From positions 1,612,001 through 1,676,000 of the forward strand of contig NZ_CP113068.1 of the NCBI RefSeq assembly GCF_026625885.1: 64,000 nucleotides of DNA, given 5' to 3'. The position numbers were made by a program, and so were the translations under genes. The notes under the pieces are model-generated. The model saw only the letters and a program-made list of their open reading frames with translations, was not told the origin of the DNA and made no database searches. This document shows positions 43,778 through 53,035 of the stretch, piece by piece. How positions within the stretch are numbered: position 1 is the first letter of the stretch; each line of letters begins with the position of its first letter. The stretch is from Roseateles sp. SL47. GTDB taxonomy: Bacteria; Pseudomonadota; Gammaproteobacteria; Burkholderiales; Burkholderiaceae_C.

Positions 43778-46387
43778 ATGATTCACCAGAGATTTGATCG
43801 CTTTGCCCTTACCGCACTGGGCTTGGCCGTAACCACCCTGGTCGCTGCAACCAGCGCTAAAGCGCAAACGATTGCAGACGCGCCGAAGCCGGCAACGGAC
43901 ACCTCGAAGCCCGCACCGGACGCCGCAAAGAAGGCGTCCGACTCAGACAAGAAGGCCGCTGACGCCCCGAAGGACCAGACCCCGCAGCGCGCCACGGCGT
44001 CCAGCACGTCCAACACAACGAACACCAACTCCACCAAGGCCACCATCCAATCCCTGGAGAAGGTGACCGTCAACGGTCGCCAGGAGATCGGAGGCGGCCT
44101 GATGTCGGTGCAAGTCGCGCCCAAGGCCGTCTCCACCATCACGCGCGCGGCCATTGAGGAAGGTGCGCCCAGTGCCACCTATGCACAACTGATCGACTCC
44201 ATTCCCGGCGTCGTGGCCATCACCGACGACCCGAGCGGCCTGTTCGACGGCAACTACCAGATCCGCGGTTTCACCAACGATCAGATCGGCGTCACGGTCA
44301 ACGGCGCACCGGTCAACGACAGCGGCAACTACCGTGTCTATCCGACCGAATACGGCGACACGGAGAACATGAACGACATCACCGTGCTGCACGGCTACCC
44401 GGATGTTGATCAGGCAGTGGCCGGCGCGGCGGGAGGCTCCATCGCCTGGTCCACCATCGACCCGTCCCACAAGTTCAGCTTCGACACCACCTTGTCCGGC
44501 GGCAGCAACCACTACCGGCGCGGATTCATGCGCGTGCAGACGGGGGACATCGGCCCGGTGCGCTCATGGCTGTCCTACTCCCACAACAGCACGGACATCT
44601 GGCGCGGCAAAGGCAACGCCGAGGTCTGGAAGGTGGACGGCAAGTCGGTGTGGACCATCAACAGCGGCAACTCGATCTCGGCCTCGCTGCAGTACAACCA
44701 CCTGATCCGCACCGGCGGCTATCAGTACGAGACACAGGCCACTGCGTCATCGAACTACTACGCCAATTACGACACCACCTACACCGGCGCCAATACCAAC
44801 TACTACAAGCTGCACACCAATCCCTTCAAGGATTACATGCTGAGCCTGGACGGCGAGTTCACGCTGACGCCCAACCTGCACCTGACCGTGATCCCGTACT
44901 TCCAGTACGGCTCCGGCGGCAGCGGCTCCGGCTACACCATGACCGAGAACACAACGGCCGCCAACGTGGGCCGCTTCGGCTACGTCAACTATGACCTGGA
45001 CGGTGACGGCGTTGTCACCAATGCCAAGAAGGTGATGACCTACACCTACAGCGGCTCGCAAACCTGGCGTCCGGGTGTGCTGGCCAAGCTGATCCAGGAC
45101 TTCGGCGACAAGGACACCCTGACCTACGGCATCTGGTTCGAGCGTCCCCGCCAGGAGCAGAGCCAGAACTATTCCAAGGTGGATGCCGATGGCAACCCCC
45201 TGGACATCTGGGGCGAGAAAAACCTGATCAGCTATGTGGACGGTGGCGGGCCGCAGTACAACTATCTCGACAGCACCACCACCACGCTCAAGCGCGCCTT
45301 TGCCAGCAACGAGTGGACACCGAATGACCAGTGGACGGTGACCCTGGCGGGCGCCTACACCAGCGTGGAGCGCGCGGGCTACGGCTACCAGCATTACGGT
45401 GCCCACGCGGCCTCGGCCAGCCTGGCCTACCTCAACCAGTACGGCGGCTACAGCTCCCACACCTGGAACAAGTTCACCCCGTCGGCGGGTGTGAAGTTCC
45501 AGGTCGACAAGTCCAACCAGCTCTACATCGGTTATGGCCGCAGTTTCCGCGCGCCCGTGAACGGTGTGGTCACTCAGAGCGATGCCGTCAGCGCCTTCTA
45601 CGCGCAGAACCCGAGTGAAGTCGCGTACAGCGGCTACACGCAGGAGCAATTGCAGGCCGCGCTGAACAAGCTCGCCTCCAATCAGCCGGAAACGGCCGAC
45701 ACGGTCGACCTCGGCTGGCGCTACTACCAAGGCGCCTTTGCAGGCAGCGTCAACGTCTATGGCTCCAACCTGAAAAACAAGCAGGTCAACGGCTACGACA
45801 GCGCCAGCGGCCAGACCATCTACCTGGCGGTGCCGATGCTGCACCAGCGCGGCATCAACGCCGAAGGCGCCTACAAGCTGACCCGCAACCTGAGCTTCTA
45901 CGCCTCCTACGCGCACACCAAGTCCACCATCATGGACGACACCTTCGCGCTGGGCGACGGCACCTATCCCACCACCGGCAAGTCCTTCGTGGACATCCCG
46001 AAGAACACCTTTGCGCTCGGCACGAACTATCGGATCGGTGCGTTCTGGATCGGCGTGAACGCCAAGTACCGTGGGCCGTTCTGGGCCGACTGGATGAACA
46101 CCGAGCAAGCGCCCGGCTTCACCACGGTGAACCTCAATACCGGCTGGAACTTCGGCGATGTGGCCTCCTGGGCCCACAAGGTCAAGCTGAAGGTCAACGT
46201 GACCAACCTGACCGACAAGAAGGCGGTGACGTTCGCAAGCGCCACCAACTTCATGTCCAAGAACCCGGCGGGTGCGACCCAGTTGATCGACGCGACCACG
46301 GGCAAGGCCCTTTACGCCAGCGCCTCCACCTACAACCTGCAGGCCCCACGCGCCGTGATGGTGACGCTGAGCGCGTCGTTCAACTGA
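43778..46387 (+). CDS. TonB-dependent outer-membrane receptor
   Basis: This 869-residue receptor starts at the ATG at 43778, which is eight bases behind AGGAG (43765-43769); GTG 43769 and ATG 43772 are in frame but too close to that site. A signal peptide ends near ATSAKAQT. A Lys/Pro/Ala/Asp-rich segment of about 60 residues follows, then the plug: IQSLEKVTVNG (possible TonB box region), PSATYAQLIDSIPGVV, and DGNYQIRGFTNDQIGVTVNGAPVND. The rest is a 22-strand barrel rich in aromatic strands, ending in APRAVMVTLSASFN with a terminal Phe-x pair as in outer-membrane proteins. It imports an unknown ligand with TonB energy. A lamin-tail lipoprotein and an S1/P1 nuclease follow. Confidence 0.92.
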   Translation: MIHQRFDRFALTALGLAVTTLVAATSAKAQTIADAPKPATDTSKPAPDAAKKASDSDKKAADAPKDQTPQRATASSTSNTTNTNSTKATIQSLEKVTVNGRQEIGGGLMSVQVAPKAVSTITRAAIEEGAPSATYAQLIDSIPGVVAITDDPSGLFDGNYQIRGFTNDQIGVTVNGAPVNDSGNYRVYPTEYGDTENMNDITVLHGYPDVDQAVAGAAGGSIAWSTIDPSHKFSFDTTLSGGSNHYRRGFMRVQTGDIGPVRSWLSYSHNSTDIWRGKGNAEVWKVDGKSVWTINSGNSISASLQYNHLIRTGGYQYETQATASSNYYANYDTTYTGANTNYYKLHTNPFKDYMLSLDGEFTLTPNLHLTVIPYFQYGSGGSGSGYTMTENTTAANVGRFGYVNYDLDGDGVVTNAKKVMTYTYSGSQTWRPGVLAKLIQDFGDKDTLTYGIWFERPRQEQSQNYSKVDADGNPLDIWGEKNLISYVDGGGPQYNYLDSTTTTLKRAFASNEWTPNDQWTVTLAGAYTSVERAGYGYQHYGAHAASASLAYLNQYGGYSSHTWNKFTPSAGVKFQVDKSNQLYIGYGRSFRAPVNGVVTQSDAVSAFYAQNPSEVAYSGYTQEQLQAALNKLASNQPETADTVDLGWRYYQGAFAGSVNVYGSNLKNKQVNGYDSASGQTIYLAVPMLHQRGINAEGAYKLTRNLSFYASYAHTKSTIMDDTFALGDGTYPTTGKSFVDIPKNTFALGTNYRIGAFWIGVNAKYRGPFWADWMNTEQAPGFTTVNLNTGWNFGDVASWAHKVKLKVNVTNLTDKKAVTFASATNFMSKNPAGATQLIDATTGKALYASASTYNLQAPRAVMVTLSASFN

Positions 46388-46499
46388 TCTGGATCGTCCA
46401 GCAGCGCCTCTGGCGTCGCGCACGGCACATGCCGGAGCAGACGCCTGGCGCAGCCCCCTCATGTGCCGGCACAGCGGTCGGCGAGTCAAGGAAACCCTC

Positions 46500-47960
46500 A
46501 TGAAGACCTTCAATTTCTGGATGGCCGGTGCAGCGCTCGCCGTGCTGGCCACACTCTCCGGGTGCGGCGGCGGCGGCGACAGCAGCAGCCAGGTGTCCCC
46601 CACACTGTCCGCAACGCTGCCGACCACGGCCACCGCCGGTGTCGCGGTGACCATTTCCGGCATCACCGCCACCAACACCTCGGCCCTGACCGTGGATTGG
46701 GGCGACGGCACCCAAGAGGCCCCGGCGACCATTCCGACCAGCCTGACCCACACCTACGCCGCGACGGCGACCTGCGTGAAGGCCGGGTCGTGCAGCATTG
46801 ACCTGGCGGCGCTCGGCTCGGGCACGCCTGCTGAGGTCAAGGGCACCGTGGTGATCAGCCCGGCCCCCACACTGACCGCCACACTGCCGACCATCGGCAC
46901 GGCAGGCGCGGCGATTACCGTCTCGGACATTGCAGCCGCCAATGGCACCGCGCTGTCGGTGGACTGGGGCGACGGCACGAAGGAAGCGCCGGCCACCAGC
47001 AGCACCAGCCTGACGCACACCTACGCCGCCGCAGGCAGCTACACCATCGACCTGGTGCTGACCGGCGCGAACGGCAGCTCGGCGGAGAAGAAGGGCAGCA
47101 TCACCATCAATTCCGCTGCGGATCCGGCGCTGGCCGCCACGCTGCCCACCAGCGGTGTGACAGGCACGGCCGTGAGCGTGACGGGCATCACCACCTCCAA
47201 CGGCACGGCGCTGAGCGTGAATTGGGGGGACGGCACCACCGAGGTTGCGGATGTCAGCGCCACCAGCCTGACCCACACCTATGCGGCGACCGGCACCTTC
47301 ACCATCACCCTGACCCTGGACGGCCCTCCGACCAGCACGCCGAGCGTGAAGACCGGCAGCATCACGATCAACACGCCCGAGCTGTTCTTCAGCGAGTACG
47401 TTGAAGGTTCCAGCAGCAACAAGGCGCTGGAAATCTACAACCCGACCTCGAGCACGGTGGACCTGAGCCTCTACTCGGTCCAGATGTGGTCGCGCAGCGC
47501 CTCAGGTGTGCCAGTGGCCTCCACGGCCAGCCAGACGCTGACCTTGACGGGTACGCTGGCCCCGGGCAAGACCCTGGTGATCTACAACGCCTCGTCGTCG
47601 GCCACGCTGACCTCGGCCGTTGCCGCCAGTGGCACGCAGACCCAGGCGGACGGCACCTACGCGTCCACCAACGGCCACCAGGTGACCTCCTTCAATGGCA
47701 ATGACACGGTGTTCCTGCTGAAGTCGGGGACGGTAATCGACGCCATCGGCGCCACCACCGACCTCGCCTCGGGCGCTACCGGACCCACCTCCGGCTGGGG
47801 CGCAGCCGACGCCTCCGGCACGATGTTGACGGTGGACCATACGCTGCGTCGCAAGGCGGGCATCGGTCGCGGTACACCCAGCCTGGATGAAACCTGGGAT
47901 CCGACCGTGCAGTGGGATGTCTACGTGAAGGACACCTTCACCGGCCTGGGCGCGCGCTGA
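46500..47960 (+). CDS. Lipoprotein with three PKD-like repeats and a lamin-tail domain
   Basis: This 486-residue protein has the start MKTFNFWMAGAALAVLATL behind an AAGGA site, and the lipobox LSGC followed by a Gly stretch. Three repeats of about 90 residues each contain WGDGT (TVDWGDGTQEAP, SVDWGDGTKEAP, SVNWGDGTTEVA) and SLTHTYAA, the mark of PKD-like beta-sandwich domains. From about residue 300 a lamin-tail domain starts with ELFFSEYVEGSSSNKALEIYNP and continues with YSVQMWSRS and HQVTSFNGNDTVFLLKSG. In other bacteria lamin-tail domains often occur in secreted nucleases such as ExeM; here no nuclease domain is fused but a nuclease gene follows. The end is a plain DTFTGLGAR, with no sorting tail. 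Confidence 0.88.
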   Translation: MKTFNFWMAGAALAVLATLSGCGGGGDSSSQVSPTLSATLPTTATAGVAVTISGITATNTSALTVDWGDGTQEAPATIPTSLTHTYAATATCVKAGSCSIDLAALGSGTPAEVKGTVVISPAPTLTATLPTIGTAGAAITVSDIAAANGTALSVDWGDGTKEAPATSSTSLTHTYAAAGSYTIDLVLTGANGSSAEKKGSITINSAADPALAATLPTSGVTGTAVSVTGITTSNGTALSVNWGDGTTEVADVSATSLTHTYAATGTFTITLTLDGPPTSTPSVKTGSITINTPELFFSEYVEGSSSNKALEIYNPTSSTVDLSLYSVQMWSRSASGVPVASTASQTLTLTGTLAPGKTLVIYNASSSATLTSAVAASGTQTQADGTYASTNGHQVTSFNGNDTVFLLKSGTVIDAIGATTDLASGATGPTSGWGAADASGTMLTVDHTLRRKAGIGRGTPSLDETWDPTVQWDVYVKDTFTGLGAR

Positions 47961-48012
47961 GCCCCCGGTGATTCAGGCCAGCGTTGTTCCTCTGGCCCTG
48001 AAGAAGACCACG

Positions 48013-48041
48013 GCCCTGCCTCCATTTGGCAGGGCTTTTTT
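48013..48041 (+). terminator. Rho-independent terminator after the lamin-tail lipoprotein
   Basis: GCCCTGCC (48013-48020), loop TCCATTT, GGCAGGGC (48028-48035), then six T. It is a textbook terminator that ends the receptor-lipoprotein unit before the nuclease gene. Confidence 0.93.
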
Positions 48042-48092
48042 ACTTCGGCGCGGCCGTGCCACGCCGTGTCACCCCGCATCACAGCACCCACC

Positions 48093-49001
48093 ATGACCCA
48101 GCAGACCCTCTCCCGCCCGCGGCTGCGCCGCGCCTTGATCGCTCTCGCTGCGGTCCCTTTGTTCGCGGCGCCCAATGCCTTCGCCTGGAGCCATCTCGGC
48201 CATTGGCTGGTGGGCGACCTGGCCCAAGGCCAGCTCACACCCGCAGCACGTCAGCAGGTGGCCCTCCTGCTGAAGGATGAGCCGACCCCGACGCTGGCCG
48301 GCGTGGCCTCCTGGGCGGATGAGATGCGCAGCTCCGGTTCAGAGCTCGCCAGGAAGTCCGCCAAGTGGCATTACGTCGATCTCGACCCCAATCGTTGTGA
48401 CTACGAGCCCCAGCGCATGTGTCCCGACGGGGATTGCGTGATCAACGCGATCGACGTCCAACGCAAGATCCTTTCCGACACCACCCAGCCGCTCGAGGTG
48501 CGCCGCGATGCACTCAAGTTCCTGGTCCACTTCATTGGAGATGTGCATCAACCGCTGCACGCCGGTTCACGCCAGGATGCCGAAGGCCATACGGACGCGG
48601 GCGGCAACAAGTACCAGATCAGCCTGCGCACGGCGGTCACGCCGCAGTCGCGCAACGACAAGCAACGCGCGCCAGGCGGCCCCCTCGGCACCAACCTGCA
48701 TGCGGTCTGGGACTACTACGAACTCGAATCGGCGGTGCTGCCCCCGGACGACTACGCTGCGAAGCTGCGGCAGGCGGGCGTTCCCTTGCCCACACCGGAG
48801 ACCCTGGGCACGCCAGCCGAGTGGGCCGTTGAATCCTGCAAGGGCATCAACACGCAAGGCATCTATCCGCTGGATGACGACGGCCAATGGCAGCACAAGA
48901 TCGGTGGCGGGTATCTGGATGCCAAGCGGCCCTATGCTGAAGCACGCATCCGCATCGCCGCCGGCCGCTTGGCCGAGGTGCTCAATGAAACGCTGAAGTA
49001 G
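48093..49001 (+). CDS. Secreted S1/P1-type nuclease
   Basis: This 302-residue protein has a signal peptide that should be cleaved before Trp32 (NAFA|WSHLGH), so the mature protein begins with the Trp whose amino group binds zinc, as in P1 nuclease. The nine zinc ligands can be placed: Trp32, His37, Asp in ASWADE, His in WHYVDLD, His and Asp in HFIGD, His in HQPLH, and His and Asp in HAVWD. P1/S1 enzymes cut single-stranded DNA and RNA and remove 3'-phosphates. Start 48093 is chosen over 48066 because it precedes the basic n-region (SRPRLRR). A terminator separates it from the lamin-tail gene, so it has its own promoter. Confidence 0.93.
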   Translation: MTQQTLSRPRLRRALIALAAVPLFAAPNAFAWSHLGHWLVGDLAQGQLTPAARQQVALLLKDEPTPTLAGVASWADEMRSSGSELARKSAKWHYVDLDPNRCDYEPQRMCPDGDCVINAIDVQRKILSDTTQPLEVRRDALKFLVHFIGDVHQPLHAGSRQDAEGHTDAGGNKYQISLRTAVTPQSRNDKQRAPGGPLGTNLHAVWDYYELESAVLPPDDYAAKLRQAGVPLPTPETLGTPAEWAVESCKGINTQGIYPLDDDGQWQHKIGGGYLDAKRPYAEARIRIAAGRLAEVLNETLK

Positions 49002-49061
49002 TGGGAGCAGACGGTGGTCCGGCGCGTTGAGCGCCTGGCCGCTGCTGTTCGGCAGGCCTGC

Positions 49062-50015
49062 TCAGCGTGGGCCGCTGGCCGCCGCCGCTCTGGGTACCGC
49101 ACCGGGCGCCGCACCGGGCGCGACCACGGCCTTCGGTTCGCTCACGGTCACCTCACCCGAGGTCTGATGGATGGCCTTGTAGGCCGAGCGCTCCACCGAC
49201 TTGACCAGCTTGCCGATCAATTCACCGTTCGACATCTGGCTGGCGACGTCCAGTGCTGTGGAGTCCGGGTCGGCGTACTTGGTGTTGTCGAAATGGCGTT
49301 CGCGCCTGATCAGCGCCATGGACTTGGCGTCGAAGGTGAGCCGTTCGAAGTACATGTAGGGCGCGACATAGGTCGATGCGTGCGCCGTCTCGCCCGTGCG
49401 CGGATTGACCGTCTTCTCGTCACCGTCATCGCCCTGGCTCATGATGAGGGAGCCTGCGGCCGAGCCATCATTCATGCTGTCGAGGTCGAAGTCCATGCGC
49501 TCCACCGGCTGCACGTACACGCCGATGCCGCTGAGCTTGGTGCCGATGCCCTTCATCTCCAGGTCGGCGTACGCCGGGACAATCACTTCGATCCGGTCCC
49601 AGGTCTGTCGTTCCGCCAGGCCGTTCAGGTGCTCGGTCAGCGCCGCCAGCACAATGCCCTGACGCTCATTGCCGCGTGCCTTGGCCAGCCTGGAGGCCAC
49701 GTCGTCGGGCATGGTCCATTGCAGGAGCACATGCTGGGCGCCGGGTTCTTCTTCCGTCAGCGCTTGGTCCAGTCCACGCAGCACCGCGAAGTTCAGTGCC
49801 TGGCCGGACACCTGCAGCGTCTGGCGCTTGTAGGGCGCGGTCTTGCTGCTCGAGCGCTTGAGCTGGCGCACAAATTCGATGCGATCACCGACAGCGGCCA
49901 GCAGGGCCAGCGTGGGTGGTGTCACCGGCCCAGCCTGGGCGGCCACCACCATCAGCGGCTGGGTGAGCGCAAGAGCAAGAACAAGAGCGAGCGCTAGAGG
50001 GGGGAGCGATCTCAT
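49062..50015 (-). CDS. Exported protein of unknown function
   Basis: This 317-residue protein has a clear signal peptide (MRSLPPLALALVLALALTQPL, cleavage probably near VVAAQA). The mature part shows VGDRIEFVRQLKRSS, ALNFAVLRGLDQALTEEEP, an Ile/Val-rich segment RIEVIVPAYADLEM, a GVYVQPVERMDFDLDS segment, and an aromatic stretch ASTYVAPYMYFERLTFDAKS. The tail is Ala/Pro-rich. No family is recognised, and no Cys or metal motif stands out. It is convergent with the nuclease gene (60 bases between stops), so its link to that locus is not proven. Confidence 0.75.
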   Translation of the reverse strand: MRSLPPLALALVLALALTQPLMVVAAQAGPVTPPTLALLAAVGDRIEFVRQLKRSSSKTAPYKRQTLQVSGQALNFAVLRGLDQALTEEEPGAQHVLLQWTMPDDVASRLAKARGNERQGIVLAALTEHLNGLAERQTWDRIEVIVPAYADLEMKGIGTKLSGIGVYVQPVERMDFDLDSMNDGSAAGSLIMSQGDDGDEKTVNPRTGETAHASTYVAPYMYFERLTFDAKSMALIRRERHFDNTKYADPDSTALDVASQMSNGELIGKLVKSVERSAYKAIHQTSGEVTVSEPKAVVAPGAAPGAVPRAAAASGPR

Positions 50016-50127
50016 GGAGGCACCGGCAGGGGTTTCGATCCAGGGATGCTAGGGACGGTATGTACGGGGCTTGTGAAGCGGGGCGGGTGTGTTGCGCCGA
50101 TGCCCTGTCATGGTCGGCCCTCTTGCA

Positions 50128-51471
50128 TCAATCGACAGGCAGCTCCCGATACGACGTCTTCACGCGTCCCGTCGCCGCAAAGTCCTTCAACAGTTCCAGG
50201 AGCGAAACCGGCTGGCGTGTCGCCAGTCGATTCCCGTCAACTTCTTCAAACGCAAAGAGGCCATGCTCGACATGCGGGTAGACCACCACTGAAATCGGGT
50301 GGCCTTCCTGCTTCAGTTTCTTCAAGCGCCTCAAGGTTTCACCGTGCGGTGCGTCGATGTCTTCGCCCCCCAGGATCCACAGTTGGGGCACCTTCAGCGT
50401 TTCCAGCACTGGCATCGGGTCGTAGTCCGGCTGGACGCCGTTGAATGCAACCGGGCCGATCTGGCGAATGGTCGCCTCCGGCATCTCCATCATCAGCCGG
50501 GTGAGGTTGCCTCGCACGAACGGGAACCATGGCTCGTTGCGATAGGACGCCAGCAAGGCCGCCAGTTCCTGGTAACCGGATTGAAAGCCGCTGCGGAGAA
50601 TGGCCTCAGCGGCTTTCCCGATCTCAAGGGCCTTGGCGGTTTCCTCGGGGCCGAAACCGTGCCGGGTCATGTCGAGCGCCAGGGCCTCCTGGTCTTGCTC
50701 AATCGGCTTGATGGCAAGCCCGTAGCCCACCATCACGAAATCGGCGCGGGTGAGCGTGGCCGCGCGTGGGGCCGTCCACCCGCCCTGGCTGGTGCCATAG
50801 AAGCCGACCCGGTCGAGACGGGGTCCAGTCAAGCGCCGAACTTCGGAGAGTGCTGCTGCGGCGTCGCCTGCCAATTGACTGATGTCGTGGGTAAAGGTGC
50901 CGAAGGAAGCTCCCGTGCCGCGCTTGTCGTACACAAAGGCGCCCACCCCCACAGCGGGTAACAGGCGCTGGAGGGCGTAGAAGCGCAACGCGGAGAAATC
51001 TTCGGAGCCGTGCACCAGCACGACCACCGGCACGCGCGCCCTTCCTGGCGGCAGGACAAGCCGGCCCGCCAGCGTGACATCTCCGCTGGCAAAGCGGCTC
51101 TCGACCACAACAAGGGGCTCCCGCTGCGCCCTCTGCCCTTTAAAAATGATGTGTCCTTTTGCACAAGAGCGGGTGTCGACCTGTACGCCATCTGGGCGGC
51201 CCGTCCAGCCCAACGTGCTGGTCCATCCCCGTTCGCCCGACGGTGTGAGGAGTCCAGAGGTGCCGTCAGGGCGCCGCCAGCGCAGCTTGCCGTCCGCCGC
51301 CGGGCCGAGATCCACGCCACCTCCCCCCGGGAGACGGTAGTAGCCGACTTCGCAATCCACGGGGCGGTCGGATGAACGGACAGCCGAGCCGGCCGCCGCA
51401 CTGGTGCCACCGGTTGCCAGCGCCGCCCAAAAGACCAACAGAAAGCGGGCCATCAGGTCTTGGAGCTTCAT
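50128..51471 (-). CDS. Exported alpha/beta hydrolase
   Basis: This 447-residue protein starts at ATG 51471 behind an AAGGA site; the longer frame is not used. A signal peptide (MARFLLVFWAALATGGTSAAAG) leads to a family-unknown N-terminal part (VDCEVGYYRLPGGGGVDLG, which resembles a small beta domain), then an alpha/beta hydrolase fold from about residue 145: VPVVVLVHGSEDF (oxyanion His-Gly), GFYGTSQGGWTAP with the Ser nucleophile, WILGGEDIDAPHGET with the Asp, and YPHVEHGLF with the His. The layout fits esterase or peptidase-like members with an N-terminal extension. Substrate unknown. It is divergent from the GntR gene. Confidence 0.85.
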   Translation of the reverse strand: MKLQDLMARFLLVFWAALATGGTSAAAGSAVRSSDRPVDCEVGYYRLPGGGGVDLGPAADGKLRWRRPDGTSGLLTPSGERGWTSTLGWTGRPDGVQVDTRSCAKGHIIFKGQRAQREPLVVVESRFASGDVTLAGRLVLPPGRARVPVVVLVHGSEDFSALRFYALQRLLPAVGVGAFVYDKRGTGASFGTFTHDISQLAGDAAAALSEVRRLTGPRLDRVGFYGTSQGGWTAPRAATLTRADFVMVGYGLAIKPIEQDQEALALDMTRHGFGPEETAKALEIGKAAEAILRSGFQSGYQELAALLASYRNEPWFPFVRGNLTRLMMEMPEATIRQIGPVAFNGVQPDYDPMPVLETLKVPQLWILGGEDIDAPHGETLRRLKKLKQEGHPISVVVYPHVEHGLFAFEEVDGNRLATRQPVSLLELLKDFAATGRVKTSYRELPVD

Positions 51472-51686
51472 CACGGACGTCCTTCCAACCAGGTGGGGAG
51501 AACTGCAAGGTTCAGCGGGTGGGCCCGAGCCGGCAGGGGGGGGCGTCTGAGGCCCCACGAGGCGCCCGCCATGGTTCTGATTGTCAGACTCAGCGGCCAG
51601 CTCAAGGAATAGCGCCCCCTGCATCTCATCCCCCCTTTCCTGCATTTCGTCGCCCACCCTTGGCGCGCCCCCCTGGCCCTCGTTAT

Positions 51687-51710
51687 GGTGTGTTACCTCA
51701 CCAACACACC
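51687..51710. promoter_or_regulatory. Operator of the GntR/ABC operon
   Basis: GGTGTGTT (51687-51694) and AACACACC (51703-51710) form a perfect 8-8-8 inverted repeat 22 bases before the GntR start. YtrA-type GntR regulators are known to bind long inverted repeats next to their own operon, so this is a strong candidate for autorepression. Confidence 0.75.
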
Positions 51711-51731
51711 GGCGCCTTGGCGCCCCACCCG

Positions 51732-52082
51732 ATGCCCAGCTGGAACGACCATGCGCCGATCTACCAGCAGCTTGCCGACCAATTGGCCGCGCAATTGCTG
51801 GACGGTGATCCCCATGAAGGCGATGCCATGCCCTCGGTCCGGGTGCTGGCCAGCCGCTATGTGATCAACCCGTTGACCGTCAGTCGGGCCCTTCAGTCGC
51901 TGGTGGACGAGGGCCTGCTGGAGAGCCGCCGCGGCATGGGCATGTATGTCCGCAGCGGCGCCCGCACCCGCCTGCTGCAGACGGAGCGCGAGCACTTCCT
52001 GCAGCAGGAATGGCCCCGGCTGCGGGAGAAACTGCGTCGCCTGGGCCTGCGCCAGGAAGACCTCTCCTGGGAGGACGCATGA
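51732..52082 (+). CDS. GntR-family regulator, YtrA subfamily
   Basis: This is a 116-residue protein with a winged helix-turn-helix (APIYQQLADQLAAQLLDG, PSVRVLASRYVINPLTVSRALQSLVDEGLLESRRGMGMYV) and a short C-terminal helical pair (TEREHFLQQEWPRLREKLRRLG). The lack of a large effector domain is what defines the YtrA group, which control ABC transporter operons. The start at 51732 (MPSWNDHAPIYQQ) gives the usual distance to the HTH; the open frame upstream runs over the operator and is rejected. It is the first gene of an operon with the following ATPase and permease. Confidence 0.94.
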   Translation: MPSWNDHAPIYQQLADQLAAQLLDGDPHEGDAMPSVRVLASRYVINPLTVSRALQSLVDEGLLESRRGMGMYVRSGARTRLLQTEREHFLQQEWPRLREKLRRLGLRQEDLSWEDA

Positions 52083-52143
52083 GCCTCCTGGCCTGCCGCA
52101 CCAACCCGTCGAACATCCGGATCACACGCGATAGGGAGCACCC

Positions 52144-53016
52144 ATGACCCACCTGATCGAGGCTCGCAACCTCAGCCTCCAGTACGGCCGCAAGGTCGCC
52201 TTGCAGGACGTGAGCTTCAACATCCCGCCCGGCCGGGTGGTCGGGCTGCTGGGCCACAACGGCGCCGGCAAGACCTCCTTGATGAAGGCGCTGGTCGGCA
52301 TCAAGGCCTTCAGCGGCGAATTGAAGGTGCTCGGCCTGGACCCGCATGCCCATCGCAGCCAGTTGCTCGACGCTCTGTGCTACATCCCGGATGTGGCCGT
52401 GCTGCCCCGCTGGGCGCGCGTGGCCGACCTCATCACCCTGATGTCCGGCCTGCAGCCCCGGTTCTCCGCCGACCGCGCCCGGGCGCTGCTGCGCCGCACC
52501 TCGGTGGGTGAGCGCGACAGGGTCAAGCAGCTCTCCAAAGGCATGGTCACCCAGCTTCACCTGGCGCTGGTGGCCGCCATCGATGCCCGCCTGATGGTGC
52601 TGGACGAACCCACCCTGGGGCTGGATGTGATGTCCCGCAAGAGCTTCTACGAGATGCTGATCGACGAGTGGTGTGATGGCGAGCGCAGCGTGCTGATCTC
52701 CACCCACCAGGTGGAGGAAGTGGAAACCCTGCTGTCGGATGTGATCATGCTGGACGAGGGCCGCCTGGTGCTCAACATCAGCCTGGCCGAGATCGACGCC
52801 CGTTTCGTGGCGCTCTCCCACGACCCCGAGGCGGCAGCGGCCATCGAAGCCAGCCATCCGCTGCTGCGCTACCGGGTGCAAGGCCGCCCGGCCGCGCTGT
52901 TCGATGGACCGCCCCCGGAGGACATCAGCCAACTGGGCCAGCGCTTGCGGCCCAACCTGGTGGACCTGTTCATGGCCCTCACACGCAAGCCGGAAATCCA
53001 GGCCCGCGAGGCCTGA
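52144..53016 (+). CDS. ABC transporter ATPase (YtrB-like)
   Basis: This 290-residue ATPase has Walker A GHNGAGKTS around residues 38-46, the signature LSKGMVTQLHLA in place of LSGGQ (usual in this subgroup), Walker B LMVLDEPTLGLD and an H-loop His in ISTHQVEEVETLL. After about residue 215 a C-terminal extension ends with AREA. The neighbours (GntR regulator, one permease) match the ytr type of exporter operons that answer cell-wall-active compounds in Gram-positives; in proteobacteria the cargo is unknown. It starts 61 bases after the GntR stop. Confidence 0.9.
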   Translation: MTHLIEARNLSLQYGRKVALQDVSFNIPPGRVVGLLGHNGAGKTSLMKALVGIKAFSGELKVLGLDPHAHRSQLLDALCYIPDVAVLPRWARVADLITLMSGLQPRFSADRARALLRRTSVGERDRVKQLSKGMVTQLHLALVAAIDARLMVLDEPTLGLDVMSRKSFYEMLIDEWCDGERSVLISTHQVEEVETLLSDVIMLDEGRLVLNISLAEIDARFVALSHDPEAAAAIEASHPLLRYRVQGRPAALFDGPPPEDISQLGQRLRPNLVDLFMALTRKPEIQAREA

Positions 53017-53035
53017 AGCGCGGAGATACCCAAGC

